A DNA stretch of 64,000 nucleotides from Zymoseptoria tritici IPO323 (lineage: Eukaryota > Ascomycota > Dothideomycetes > Mycosphaerellales > Mycosphaerellaceae): contig NC_018214.1 in NCBI RefSeq assembly GCF_000219625.1, positions 682,001 through 746,000 of the forward strand. The letters run 5' to 3'. The notes beneath the pieces were generated by a model. The model worked only from the letters and a program-made list of their open reading frames with translations, made no database searches and was not told where the DNA came from. This document shows positions 24,593 to 36,107 of the stretch, piece after piece. A program made the position numbers and the translations under genes. Every line of letters starts with the position of its first letter. Position 1 is the first letter of the stretch.

Positions 24593-25447
24593 GTCGGAGA
24601 TCTCGTGGTAGTCTCAACATGGAGATTGAAGCTGTGGTATTGGAAGAAGAAAGCTGCCAGCACTTACTGATCATTTCACGCGAACATCACGCGCCCTCAC
24701 GCGTCCATGGCCACCGCAATGACGGCAGAAGCCAACGATAGACTCATAGGCTCAGATGGCGGTCAGCCTAATGAATGCGTGGTGCATGAGTCGCGTTACA
24801 AACGCACAGTACAAAGCCCCGGCGAGAAAGGCATCGAACTGCGATCGACATGGCTCGCGGTGCTCATCCAGCAGTCGTAAGCATAAAGGCTCCATCGTGA
24901 TGAAGTGATTGATCGTGGGTGTTCGTGGCCGTGGCATCAAACAAAGGAAGTTGATGTGTCGAAAATGGAGGGATCTTCTGGGGGAGACCCCCGCTTTTAA
25001 AGCTCGCTTCAATGAGCCGAGTTTCCCATGGACCCGACTGCAGGCCATCAATCACACTGCAGTTCAGATCGACAACTTCCCACAGTTCTCACTCCCTGAC
25101 ACTCCCTCTTCCACATCACGACCACTGCTGCTCAACGATACAGCTCCTCATCACAAATCAACACAATCGTCCAAGATATTTGCCTCGACATGTCACCATA
25201 GCGACTGCCACGAACTGCAAGCCGCGTGCCGAGCACTTCCACGCTGCACGAACGCGTGCCCCAGCTCATGCATGCACACCGAAGCTGGCTGGCACACAAT
25301 TCGTGTTTGATCGAGAGATCCGCACGCTCCGCACCGCCAGCCATCGTCTCACATCACAACTGAAGGAGATCGTCCAACACAATCTCGCACTTCACCACAT
25401 TCCATCAACCATTGCTCGACCCTGCCCCTCATCCGCCAGCATCCACG
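24593..25447. other. Intergenic region upstream of CAC2
   Basis: Short overlapping frames only; the last 400 bp are CA/CT-rich and resemble a fungal 5' leader. Confidence 0.45.
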
Positions 25448-27971
25448 ATGAAGGCCGCTCCGCTGCTGGTCGCCTGGCACGACAACACCGATCCGATCTA
25501 CTCCGCACATTTCGAGCCTCATGGCAAAGGCAGACTGGCTACAGCAGGCGGTGATTGTCATGTTAGGGTGAGTTGGGCAAGTGTGCATAGCTTCTCCTGT
25601 CCGTGCTAATCGGACAGCACAGCTCTGGAGCATTGAAGCCACGGGCGATGAACGGAAAGTGACCTATCTCTCCACGCTCAAGAAACACACACAGGCTGTT
25701 AATGTAGTGCGGTGGTGTCCACGAGGTACGTTTACATCAGTGGCTCCACATTTCACTCGACTGATCACCCACAGGCGAGCTTTTGGCAACTGCTGGCGAT
25801 GACGGCAATGTGCTTCTCTGGACACCTTCTGACAACCCAGCGTACGCAACGAACTTTGGAGATGACGGATTGGAAGATTTGGAACATTGGAGAGTCAAGA
25901 CAATGTGTCGGTCGAGCAGTGGCTCGGAAATATACGATCTGGCATGGTCACCAGATGGACAATTCTTCATCACAGGGAGTATGGATAATGTGGCACGGAT
26001 ATACAATGCTTCGACGGGTACGTCTATTTGACGGCGGAAATAATGTTGCTACGATGGCTGACGCTTCGCAGGACAAACTGTTCGTCAAATTGCCGAGCAC
26101 AACCATTACGTTCAAGGGGTGGCCTGGGACCCCCTCAACGAGTATGTGGCCACACAGTCGTCCGACCGCTCGGTCCACATCTACACCCTCAAGACGAAGG
26201 ATGGCCAATTCTCATTGCATCAGCACAACAAGGTGACAAAGATGGATCTACCTGGACGCCGCATCTCATCTCACAGTCCTGCTCCGCCTGATCTTGGCCT
26301 CAACCGAGCAGCATTCGTGCCGGACATCACTTCGGAAGCCGTGGGCTCACCAAGACCATCAGCACCGGGAACTCCACAATCCTTGGCATTGCCAATGAAT
26401 CCACCTGCAACCTCTCACAGCCGTCGCTCATCATTCGGTTCTCAAGCAATGAGACGATCGGTCTCGCCAAGTCCTTCAATGCCGCTCCCAGCTGTGATGC
26501 CTTCCGCTTCGCCCAGCATTTCCGGCAGCATTGGACTAGGAGCTCGGAACGCTCACCTATACGCCAACGAGACATTTACATCCTTCTTCCGCAGACTGAC
26601 TTTCGCACCTGACGGCAGCTTACTGTTTACTCCGGCTGGACAATTCAAGACGACTCACTCCTCCCTCGATGGTGGCAAGCCCACAGACGAAATCATCAAT
26701 ACGGTCTACATCTACACTCGGGCAGGTCTGAACAAGCCGCCCGTGGCATACCTTCCAGGTCACAAGAAGCCCTCGATCGCGGTAAAATGCTCACCTATAT
26801 ACTACCAACTCCGATCGACATCCATCGAGACCAAGGAGATCACGATCGACACTCGAACGGCGGACGACATTCAGCCTCTGCCTGAACCAGTCATGCCCTC
26901 GAGAGGTCCCACATCACATTCAGCGATGGATCCACCGCCACTGAGTGCACCTTCTCCGTCTCCCAGCAACGCTACGATGGCTTCACCGCGTCAGCGATCA
27001 GATTCCGAGACCAAACAGCCGGCGCCTATACCGCCTCCAGGCCCAGTGCCAGCCTTCGGTCTGCCCTACCGGATAGTGTACGCAGTCGCCACTCAAGACG
27101 CAGTCCATCTTTACGATACCCAACAGCAAAAGCCAATCTGCGTTGTGAGCAATCTGCACTACGCGACGTTTACTGATCTTACCTGGTAAGTCTCTTCGTA
27201 TGCGGGACACGAGCAATGTACTGACAAATCTTGCGCAGGTCAAGCGACGGGCTCACTCTACTCATGACATCCTCTGACGGCTACTGCTCGGCTCTCACCT
27301 TCGCTCCAGGGGAACTGGGTCAGATCCACCACGCGCAGCCAGTGAGCGCGAGAGGCACTCCCGCTCCAATCTCCATCGCCAAGGCGAATTCCGCCGCATC
27401 CACACCACAACCCACTCCGACTGGCACCGTCGCTCCTCCGTCAGTACCCAACTCTGCCGGCTTCACACGTCAACCAAGTCTGCCAAACACTTCGAACCCG
27501 GCCATTGCGTCAGCAACTGCCTCGCCATCGCCCTTCACAACTTTCACAGGACACGTAGGCGGCCGCCCCGCCAGCCCAGCAAGAAGCATGTCAGCGTCTT
27601 CCATCGCCACGGAAGCTAGCTTTGCACGAGTGCCCGACCAAAACCCACCTCCAGTGATGAACAATCCAACGCCGTCAATGAGCTCAGTACCATCACTTGC
27701 AGCAGCTGGTTCGTCATCCGCAGTGCCACTCTTCACGCCTCCACAAACGCCTGGACAGAACCAAACGAGTGGCGCTACGAGCACCAACGCGAGCTTTGCA
27801 GCTACGACTCTGAAGCGGGAGTCCAGTGTGAGCAACACGTCCGAGCAAGACGACCAGGGTCGCGAGAAGCGAAGACGGATCGCACCTACGCTTGTCAACG
27901 ACCCTTCGGCTCCTCCTTCTGCTCCGGTTCCCGCTCGCGCACCCGCACCCAGCGACAGCAGCGCACGGTAA
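25448..27971 (+). CDS. Chromatin assembly factor 1 subunit B (Cac2/p60), WD40 protein
   Basis: Five exons (25448-25567, 25623-25725, 25775-26017, 26072-27185, 27239-27971) give 770 residues. The N-terminal half is a seven-bladed WD40 propeller of the CAF-1B/HIRA type. It starts MKAAPLLVAWHD with DPIYSAHFEP, followed by LATAGGDCHVRLW, LATAGDDGNVLLW, GSEIYDLAWSPDG and HNHYVQGVAWDPLNEYVAT. The family-specific late blades are LFFRRLTF-like (FFRRLTFAPDGSLL), RIVYAVATQDAVHLYDTQ and SSDGYCSALTF. Long Ser/Pro-rich insertions (about residues 270-350 and 440-510) and a disordered tail follow, as in other filamentous fungi. The subunit works with Cac1 and Cac3 to deposit H3-H4 on newly replicated DNA in the nucleus. 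All four introns are 49-55 bp. Confidence 0.92.
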
Positions 27972-28839
27972 GATGACTGGGTCATCATGAATCTGTATCA
28001 GATTTCTCATCGTTTCTCATTTGCATATATTAGCCAAGGCGTTGGAGGAGTTGATCTGGGACTACATGCGATGGCTGAACGATGATAAGCTGCCATCAAC
28101 GACGAACCAAGTCACAGTGTACGCTATTTTGCCGCGATGGTGATGCCACTCGGACGGCGAGGCTCGGAGGAGGCATGCATTGTACACTGAATGAATTATT
28201 CAATCGACTTCCCATTCCTGCTCCCATCCTCTTGTCACTATGCTCGGATCACTACTTCGCCATATCTCTGGTGTCAACATCTGTATTCCAGCCGATGAGC
28301 TCGAAGATCCTATCACATATGCATCGATTGAGTTTAGGGACTGTCTGCGGAGTCTCTGTCTGCGCGCTCCGGGATGCCTTGATCTTTCAATGCGCACTCT
28401 TCCGTAACCGTGCTGCATGCGAGGAACACGATAAGTATCTTTGAGTGGATCAGTTGGAGGAGCAGCTGACGAGGAATTTCTCACTTCTTGTCGCATTCAA
28501 AAGCACGCGCAAGCGGAAGTTGCGGGAGGTAAGTGCTCTCTCCGACCGATCTCCATGGCCAAGATGGACACGACTATCGTTGACCTCCTCAACTCGCGCT
28601 CATTCACCGCCCTTCCGCCGCTATGCATCGAACGAATCAGTCGCTCCCGCGTCTCGCAATCATTACATCCCGATACGCCACCTGCAAATCGTCTGTAGCA
28701 TTGCTCACATCAGATTTCTCTCCAAATGGCCTGGTCGTCGCATTCTCTTCTTCTTCTTCTTCCCCATGTTCGCGCAGACCGGAGGTCACCAACAAAGACA
28801 GACAGAGCCTCCAATGAGAACTCCCGCGAGGTCTCGTCT
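27972..28839. other. Convergent 3' region, no supported gene
   Basis: A plus-strand frame at 28445-29053 overlaps the spliced minus-strand secreted-protein gene and lacks motifs; I treat it as a shadow. Confidence 0.45.
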
Positions 28840-29450
28840 TCAACCCGTGAGAACAATGGACAGCGTTCCCTGCGGTACATCTCCACCTCCTCCGTCTCCC
28901 TTGCCATCTACATCCGACACGAATAATGGCCCACATGCCTGCACAGTCCGATTACCGCCCGGACCATCACCCACTACGCTAGCGCAATTGGATGTCGCTA
29001 TGGTGCACCACTTCACAAGGAAAATGTCAGTCAGCGCAATGTTCGTGACTTGAATTCGGTACAATGAAACAGGGTGACTCTTACAGCAAGCGGCGTGAAC
29101 GAGATGCGAAAAGCCTGCCCCGTTGGCCCAAGGAATTCATGCTGCAATTCCAATCCGCTTGCAGCGGGAAATTGTCTGTCCGCCACGCTTTCTAACGCGG
29201 TAAAGAATTCGTCGTACTCGGACCCGGCTGCCGACGTACCATCGATGGTCCGATTGTTTTGGAAGGGAGGGACGGAGACGGGGATGGAGAAGGGGCAGAG
29301 AGGTCGGTTGCCGGGACTGTCGCTGCAGCTGAAGCGTGGACTGACGATAGTGGAGACATTGTGGGTTGCAGTGTAGTTGAAAGTCTTCTGGACGGAGCAG
29401 GAGGATGAGTCTTGTGCTTGGGCGGAGAGGATGAGACTCAGGATCAACAT
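28840..29450 (-). CDS. Predicted secreted protein of unknown function
   Basis: Two exons (29450-29085 and 29010-28840) give 178 residues. The 74 bp intron has a GTAAGA donor, a GCTGAC branch site and a GTGAAG acceptor, and splices in phase. The N-terminus MLILSLILSAQAQ is a short signal-peptide-like segment; the frame stays open upstream (to 29600) and would place Arg just before it. The mature part contains CSVQKTFNYTATHNVSTIV, several NxS/T glycosylation sites and about seven cysteines, and ends in a Gly/Asp-rich stretch. No family recognised. The stop of another minus-strand frame (29534) lies only 84 bp upstream. The two could be exons of one gene separated by a frameshift, so the start is uncertain. 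Confidence 0.5.
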
Positions 29451-29533
29451 CCAGGAGAAGGTGCGTAGCCAGAATGAGCTCGGTGTGCGGAGCGCTCCGC
29501 CGGTTGAAGGGAGCTTTTCAGTGGTGTTGCCGG

Positions 29534-29803
29534 CTAGGCCGCCTGGCAGAAGACTCCCAGGGGATGGATAGCGGCTCCGTCGGCAGCGTCGGAGATGCAT
29601 TGGGCGAATTGGCCGATGAATTGCTGCGTGGAGCAGTATTGCGCGCAGCCGTAGCTTTCGATCTCGTTGTTACTGCAGCAGGATGAGAGGAGGGAGGTAT
29701 TGGAAGTAGTTTGAAGACCGCAAATCCGGGTTCTTGTTGTGTTGCGGATCATGGAGAGGCCGCCGCCGAGGCGGCAGTTGAGGTCCTCGTTGCTGTTGGA
29801 CAT
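29534..29803 (-). CDS. Small cysteine-rich hypothetical protein (possibly 5' part of its neighbour)
   Basis: An 89-residue frame beginning MSNSNEDLNC and containing RICGLQTT, LLSSCCSNNEIESYGCAQYC and FAQCISDAADG. Its nine cysteines and the CCSN...YGC.QYC pattern look like an extracellular disulfide-rich domain, yet the frame has no signal peptide. Right after its stop a +1 shift opens the frame that leads into the signal-like segment of the downstream secreted protein. It may therefore be the N-terminal domain of a single membrane-anchored or GPI-type protein broken by a frameshift, or a separate gene. Confidence 0.4.
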   Translation of the reverse strand: MSNSNEDLNCRLGGGLSMIRNTTRTRICGLQTTSNTSLLSSCCSNNEIESYGCAQYCSTQQFIGQFAQCISDAADGAAIHPLGVFCQAA

Positions 29804-31243
29804 TGTGAGTTGGGATCTGAAGCTGTCTCGAAAAGATCGTGAAGGGACAAGAAGGAGATGGGAGGAACGGTGGTACTTGTAAGAAGGAAGGAAGAACTTA
29901 GACTTTGATCGACATGACCTGCCAGTGTGTGCAGCGGCAAAGGGTGCTGTGCCATCTTCCATCGTCTCGACCAGACACGTACAGCGAGAAGTTCGCATAG
30001 TAATCTTGCATAGCAATCGACACCAAGGTGCGCTTGCGCCGATTGTTGTTGAAGCCGCAGAGCCAGCTTGGCGTCGATTGAACCAATGGATGCATTTGAG
30101 ATGTTGTCAAACAAGACGGCATCTCTACTAGCGCATCCTTCAACGAGTCTTGGCTGCTGGAAGCTTCAATCTGGCCGAACACGCTCGCCCGTGCAAGCCA
30201 AGCCGATGAAGATGATGACCTTACCTCTATCGCAGGCCTTCGGTAGGCTAGCTTTTATTTTCCTACGATGGGCAAGCGACTCTGTTGGAAGACTGAACGA
30301 TTTTGGCGGACGTTTAAACTCCTCGCAATCCGGCTTTGCGCAGAGTCGAGAGGGTGGGATTAGCAAAGCCGGAATGGCCGTGCGTCGCGGAGATGCATAT
30401 CGAGGAGGACGTCAAAGGATCATTTCGTCCCGACGTTGCTAGCCGTCTGGGCCATCGCCGCGGTCGCTGTGATCCTTCGTCTCCTGGAGAACTTCGGTGC
30501 ATCGCTTGGAACGGTGACTGCTCGTATGGCTCTCACGCCGGATGGCTCATTTCTGCTCGTCTTGCATCGTCGATCAGGAGATTCAGCTCGAGGCTGCCCG
30601 TAGCAAAATTGCAGGCGCTTTCAGATCCCGGTCGAGTCACGGTCCCGGTACAGCTGACGAAGGAGAGTAGCCTAAAGAAAGACCGTTCCGAGACGAGAAG
30701 TTATGCAAGAAAGGCATCAGAACAGGCAAACCTGTGTGAATGCAGCGTCCAGGGAGGGCTTCGTACCTTGTCGGCGGACAAGAGAGATCAAGAACGTGGT
30801 CGTCCACCTCTAGCAAAAGAGCCTTGTATCAGTCCGATGTGACTGCACAGGCTTGGTCGATGTTGTGTATGTCGAGAGAGTGAGACGAAGTTTTGCCAGC
30901 TGCCTCTTTCGGCCTCCCGAAAGCTCCACTTCCCGTGGTCCCGCTCCACCTTCCAAAACGAACTTCCGTTTTACGATCATCCCCCTCACACCGCACCTCT
31001 TTGATGTGTTGTCCACCTCGATAAACTTCGCCCCGTCTCGGAGCGCTGTCCAATGCTCATGGAATGGATATTGCAACTGCATGATGCCACGCGCGAAATT
31101 GCAGATCGTGGCGTGAGTCTGACATGCAAGGGTGTGAGGGTCACCACCTTGTTCTGGCCAATTTCGAGGAGAGGTAAGATATAACAGCCCAGAGGGAGAG
31201 GTGAGCACTCCGTCTTTGTCCACCTCACAAAACAGTCGCAACG
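29804..31243. other. No supported gene
   Basis: Frames up to 168 codons (30336-30842 plus) have no recognisable content. The last 150 bp form the promoter and leader of the amidase. Confidence 0.4.
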
Positions 31244-32929
31244 ATGAAGTTTCAATACGCGACATGGCTGTCCTTTGCCCTCTCCCTGCAAGGAACACTT
31301 GCACAATCCACCCAGTACCCTTCATTGACCGAGGCGACCCTCGATGAGCTGGCGGCGGGATTGGAATCTGGCTCGTGGACCAGCGTCGATCTGGTCAAGG
31401 CCTACATTGCACGAATTCAGGAAGTCAACGGTGCGCTCCATGCCGTCACTCAGATCAATCCGGACGCACTGGACATTGCAGCTCAGACGGACGAGCTGAG
31501 GAAGCAGGGTACTGTCCTGGGACCACTGCACGGCATCCCGATTCTCATCAAGAACAACATTGCAACGCTGGACCTGATGGACAACACGGCAGGATCCTAC
31601 GCCTTGGTCGGTGCCAAAGTGCCGCGGGACTCGACTATTGCGGCGAAATTGAGGCAAGCAGGAGCTGTGATTCTCGGCAAAACGAATCTCAGCCAGTGGG
31701 CCAACTGGCGATCGCACAATACCAGCAATGGCTGGTCAGCAACCGCCGGTCAGACTTACGGCGCCTACTACCCTGAGCAAGACCCATCCGGAAGCTCCTC
31801 TGGTTCGGCGGTCGCGAGCTCGATCGGTCTGGCATTGGCTTCACTCGGCACGGAGACTTCGGGTTCAATCCTCGCTCCAGCGGATGTGAACAATTGTGTT
31901 GCAATCAAGCCGACTGTTGGTTTGACCAGTAGATATTTGGTGATTCCTGTACTGTCTAGCCAACCCCTTTGCGTTCGAGTCACTGCTGACCCTGGCGCCC
32001 TTCTATTTTAGATCTCTGAGCATCACGACACCGTCGGACCGATTGCAAGGACGGTCAAAGATGCGGCGTACCTCCTTCAAGCGATCGCGGGACCGGACAG
32101 CAACGACAACTACACCTCGAACGCATTCGAAAATGGATGCCCAGACTACGTCGCAGCTTGCAATGCCAACTCACTTGCTGGCGTTCGTATCGGCGTTGCG
32201 CGCAACGTGCTCGACCTCTGGGGCAAATACGTGGACCAGCTGATGCTCGACGCCTTTGACCAGGCTGTCGAGCAGATCAAGAATGCTGGCGCCATACTCG
32301 TTGACGCCAACTTCACGGGCTTCGAAGCTTTCCAGGACGACGGGAACCAGACATTGGTCCTCAACGCCGACTTCAACACAAACCTACCCGCCTACTTGAG
32401 TCAATTGACAAACAACCCGAATGACATCAGAGATCTCACGGACCTCTTGAACTTCACACAGAATTCTCAATACGAAGACTACCCAGAGAGGGACACTCTG
32501 GTCTGGGAGGCCGGGCTGAATCAGTCTTGGGGCAACACCGACCCTCGCTTCTGGCAAGCCCTCCTCAGTATGCAATACTACGGCGCCGAAGGCGGTGTTC
32601 TGGGAGCATTGGAGCGAACGAACACTCAAGCCATCTTGCTCCCAACGGAACTCAGTCCTGTCATTCCAGCTATCGCTGGCAGTCCAGTTGTGACTGTACC
32701 GATGGGGTTCTATCCTTCGCAGTACAACACGACAAGGAATGGATTTGGAAACCTCAACTTTGTTGGACCAAATCTGCCTTTCGGCTTGTCGTTCATGGGA
32801 GCCAAGTTTAGCGAAGCAGAGTTGATTGGATTTGCTTATGCGTACGAGCAGTTGACTCATCATCGGACGGAAGTGCAGCCTTACATCGTGCCCAAGACGG
32901 AGCTGGCGGATGTCGTTGAGTCAAAGTAG
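31244..32929 (+). CDS. Secreted amidase (amidase-signature family)
   Basis: Two exons (31244-31948 and 32012-32929) give 540 residues. A signal peptide (residues 1-20, ending TLA) is followed by the amidase-signature fold. The catalytic triad can be placed: Lys103 in IPILIKNNI, the cis-Ser in GSSSGSAVASS (about 184-186), and the nucleophile Ser208 in GTETSGSI. After the intron (63 bp, GCTGAC branch) comes the conserved DTVGPIARTV block. The usual Asp before Gly-Ser-Ile is Ser here (TSGSI rather than TDGSI). The family hydrolyses carboxamides; with a signal peptide this member probably acts outside the cell or in the secretory pathway, scavenging nitrogen from an unknown amide. The C-terminal half has the PVVTVPMGF segment typical of fungal secreted amidases. 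Confidence 0.9.
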
Positions 32930-33187
32930 AAGTTTGCGGGAAATTGGAGGAGGAAATCCGGGCACATTTCGCTTCTCCTGCCAGAATTTGACTGTATTTA
33001 TTGTTGCGATAGTGCACGACTCGTTACACTGTTCTCTTTAGCTATCCATATATCTCGGACCTGCTTCCGTTGTGGTTCAAGATCGACTGTCATGTGAAAG
33101 TGAATCCGCGGGGTCCACGTCGAACCTCACGTCTCACATCTTGCGAGCTTCACTTCTTCCCTTCTCACAACACCCGCCACAGTCGTC

Positions 33188-34069
33188 ATGGCGTCCAGCG
33201 CCAGCACCGCCAGTAAACCGTCTCCCATGGCCACCACCAAAGCGAATCGTCTTCCGGCACCCACACTCTTCGTCGGTCCTCCCTCCCGCAACGCCTCTCA
33301 ACTCTCCATCGCCCGGCCGCCAACCCAAGACACCAACTCTAAACCCTCCACAACGCGTCTCCGCTCCAACCTCGCCGGCTCCTCGTCTCCGCCTCAAGCT
33401 CGCAATGACCACCGCACCACTGACGCCGCCGCCGCCGCCGCCGCCGCACCTCCTCTCCGCAAAGCCAGTACCAAAAACCTGGAATCGCGATGGAAAGATA
33501 TGCGCGCAACCCTCAACGAAGTCGAAATCACAGCCCAGTCCTCCACACACGTATTCGGAGAAGCCCATGCCGCAGCTCTGGACACACTACGACAAGCACA
33601 AGTCGAATTAGCAAGAGCTTGGGGACGAGGTAGCGAGTCCCGTCCATCGTCCAGCAGCACAGCACACTCCCCGTCCAACTCAGCAGGCGGCGGTGTGGAT
33701 ATTCACCGCTTCAAAGGCGCCGACGACCTCGCCTTCGATCGAGCGAATAGAGTCAGGAAACGCGGGGACACGAACACCTCCGCATCTACGGCGTTGTCCG
33801 ATGAGAGTGGCTTGAGTGAAGAGCGGGCCAAGAGCGGTGAGACGCGGTTGGAAGACGAGACGGCGCAGGATGTCAAGTTGGCGAGTGAGCGCAGGGCGGC
33901 GAATGAGGCGTATTTCAAAAAGGTGGATAGTGGGGTCAAGGACGTTGTGGCCAAGTTGGAGAAGGTTGCGGAGGCGATGAGGGGAGTTGAGAGTGAGGGG
34001 AGGAGTTTGTGGAGTGAGAGTGGGAGATCCTCGACGAGTGGAGAGGAGGGAAGGGAGGGTGTGAAGTGA
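33188..34069 (+). CDS. Conserved-looking coiled-coil protein, function unknown
   Basis: An intronless frame of 293 residues starting in the context GTCATGG. Residues 1-90 are Ser/Pro/Ala-rich with an eight-Ala run. A helical region follows with LESRWKDMRATLNEVEITAQ and HVFGEAHAAALDTLRQAQV, then a Ser-rich linker and a charged C-terminal coil (ASERRAANEAYFKKVD to AEAMRGVESEG). The two helical segments separated by disorder suggest a small scaffold or trafficking subunit, but I recognise no family. Codon usage is GC-rich in the first half and less so in the second. A long antisense frame exists but is low-complexity and explained by the Ala/Pro repeats. Confidence 0.65.
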   Translation: MASSASTASKPSPMATTKANRLPAPTLFVGPPSRNASQLSIARPPTQDTNSKPSTTRLRSNLAGSSSPPQARNDHRTTDAAAAAAAAPPLRKASTKNLESRWKDMRATLNEVEITAQSSTHVFGEAHAAALDTLRQAQVELARAWGRGSESRPSSSSTAHSPSNSAGGGVDIHRFKGADDLAFDRANRVRKRGDTNTSASTALSDESGLSEERAKSGETRLEDETAQDVKLASERRAANEAYFKKVDSGVKDVVAKLEKVAEAMRGVESEGRSLWSESGRSSTSGEEGREGVK

Positions 34070-34449
34070 GAGGTTGAGACGCTATGTGATTTGGCTCATG
34101 GTCTTGACTGGTTATGCTGATGGGACAAGACGAAGGCATCGAGAGTCGAGGGAACCTCTCTGTTCGCACAATACTTCACGCGGACTACATTGCTCTGCTC
34201 CCGTCTGACTCCAACCGCTTGGATGAGGAATTCCATCACCCGCACGCCGAGGAGACGAACACCCTGGTAACGAAGTCGGACAGAAAAGAGCTGTTCGAGC
34301 CATGTGCGACCGGGCAAGGCGGCTGAGTTGGAACTCAACTTGATCTTTGTCTATGAGCCTTCCTTGGTGAGCGGCTTGCTTCGCCCTCTGCAAGGTGGCG
34401 TTCTATGAATTGAAGCTCGCCCAACATCGACCGCTATTCATCCGAGGAC
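34070..34449. other. Convergent intergenic spacer
   Basis: No coding evidence beyond short shadow frames. Confidence 0.5.
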
Positions 34450-35842
34450 TCAATCAGACATTGCGTCTGTACGGCGCTCAGCCTCTGCTATCACCTCATC
34501 GTCCTCTACCAAGACTTCCTCGTCTTCCGGCGCCTCGACCTCGTCTCCGATAACTCGCTCCTCCTCCCCTTCATCCTTGACCTCCAGTTTGGAAGTCGCG
34601 AAATGTGGCTCGCAGTCCCCGCAAACAAGAAGATAGCAGTGATAACACATCACAGCGCCGCGCCCACCGGGGCACGTCTTGAAGCAACGATTGCACTCCA
34701 CGTATCTACAGAGCGAATGTCAGCCGGTCGGAAGCGAGTAAAACGAAGAGGCGAAACATGCCTCAACTCTTCGCCATCAGCAGCCATGAATTCATCGAAT
34801 TGGTGTACACACGACCAGATCTGCGGCATGCGTGTGTCACCAGGATCGTCGCCGAAGTCGAGACCGCTGTTCTCCCAGTGGGCTTGGGTGTTGAGGTCGA
34901 GGTTCGCGGGCTCTTTCGGACTTTGCACAAGGTCGTCGTCAGCATCGCCGTTTTCGCTACCTTCACTGTTTTGTTCTGGCTCAGATCCCTCCTCGGATTC
35001 ATGAGCAACGCAGTCGCCGTTGCAGTCTTTCTTGGGAGACAAGCAGGCCCAGCAGAAGTCGGCGCCGCAGCGACACCTCCTGTGAAATTCAAACACCATC
35101 AGTCTGGATTATGTTGTTGAAGGTAAGGGTTGACTTACATATGTCTGCAACCGAACATTCTCGTCACGGCCTCTCCACAGCGCGGACACTGCTTATACCC
35201 GAACTTCGTGAGCATTTCGGATTCATACTCGTCTGCTTCTCTCCTGCCGTCGTCGCGGCACGCATTGGGTTGGTGGTCCACTCTGTAGCAACGGGTGCAA
35301 ACTGAGGCTTTGCATGCCGGGCAGGGAAACGTATCTGGCAAGTCCACAGGGCCGCCCTCTTTGGTTGGCTTTTCTGGTAAGTCCACAGGACCGCGATCTC
35401 CGCTTGAGTTCGAGGTGTGCGCAATTGGTATCAAGCGATCCGGGATGAAAGCCGAGCAAGTCCTGACTGGACAATAGACGTTCTTGACACTCAGATACTT
35501 CTCGAGCGCGGCACGGTATGCTTTTGCAACATCGGCATCAAGATCCGGCAGGACAGTGTGGATCTGAATGATGCCGCAGCAGTGAGCAGGGAACTGAAGT
35601 CCTTCTTGGACGGCGAGCGTGAACATCGTTTTGAGGCAGTCGCGACAGTAGTAGGAGGCGCAGCCCGAGCGAGGGCAAGCTCGTTGGAGATTCTCGGTGT
35701 TTTCGGTGCTTTCGCAGCTGCAGCAAGCTGGTGGGGTTTCATCCTGTCCCTGTTCAATGCGGCGCACAGTCTCCATAAGGGTTTCAAGAATTGGTGGAAA
35801 GGAATGAAGCAGAGCAGCGGGTATGGGGTAAATTTGGTCCAT
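34450..35842 (-). CDS. RING-IBR-RING (RBR) E3 ligase-like protein, paralog 1
   Basis: Three exons (35842-35139, 35079-34762, 34705-34450) give 425 residues. A RING1-like cysteine cluster occupies residues 40-90 (CCSC...CRDC...HCC). The IBR part is at about 120-197 (YCPVRTCSAF...FPCPACKASVCTRCYRVDH). Rcat/RING2 is at 219-250, with the expected catalytic Cys232 in MFGCRHM, then RCRCGADFCWAC. A long acidic linker, an HWENSGLDFGDDPG block and a C-terminal zinc-like module, YVECNRCFKTCP...CYHC...CGDC, follow. RBR enzymes take ubiquitin from E2 onto the RING2 cysteine before transfer. The second intron appears to use a GC donor (AG|GCATGT at 34761): only this restores the R-Y-V-E-C junction seen in the other three paralogs. 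Residues 151-169 carry a GPVDLP duplication. It sits head-to-tail with paralog 2. Confidence 0.85.
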
Positions 35843-36107
35843 GCTGGGGGTTATGGAAGCGGAGCTGTAGGAGTGCAGACAAGTCGAAGAGGGAAGCAGG
35901 AGAGGCAGAGATTGAGAAAATGCATTGCATAAAGAAAGAACTGAAGCGAGGAACGGCCTGGGTGATTCCGCCCGGAAGCTCAAGTAAAGCGAACGAAAAC
36001 AGCTCGAAACTCCTCGTTGGACGTGCGAATTCTGAAGAGTTGGAGCGAATCTACCTGACATATGCACGTTTGACTTCGGCAGAATACATCAGCGCTCTTA
36101 TCACGAC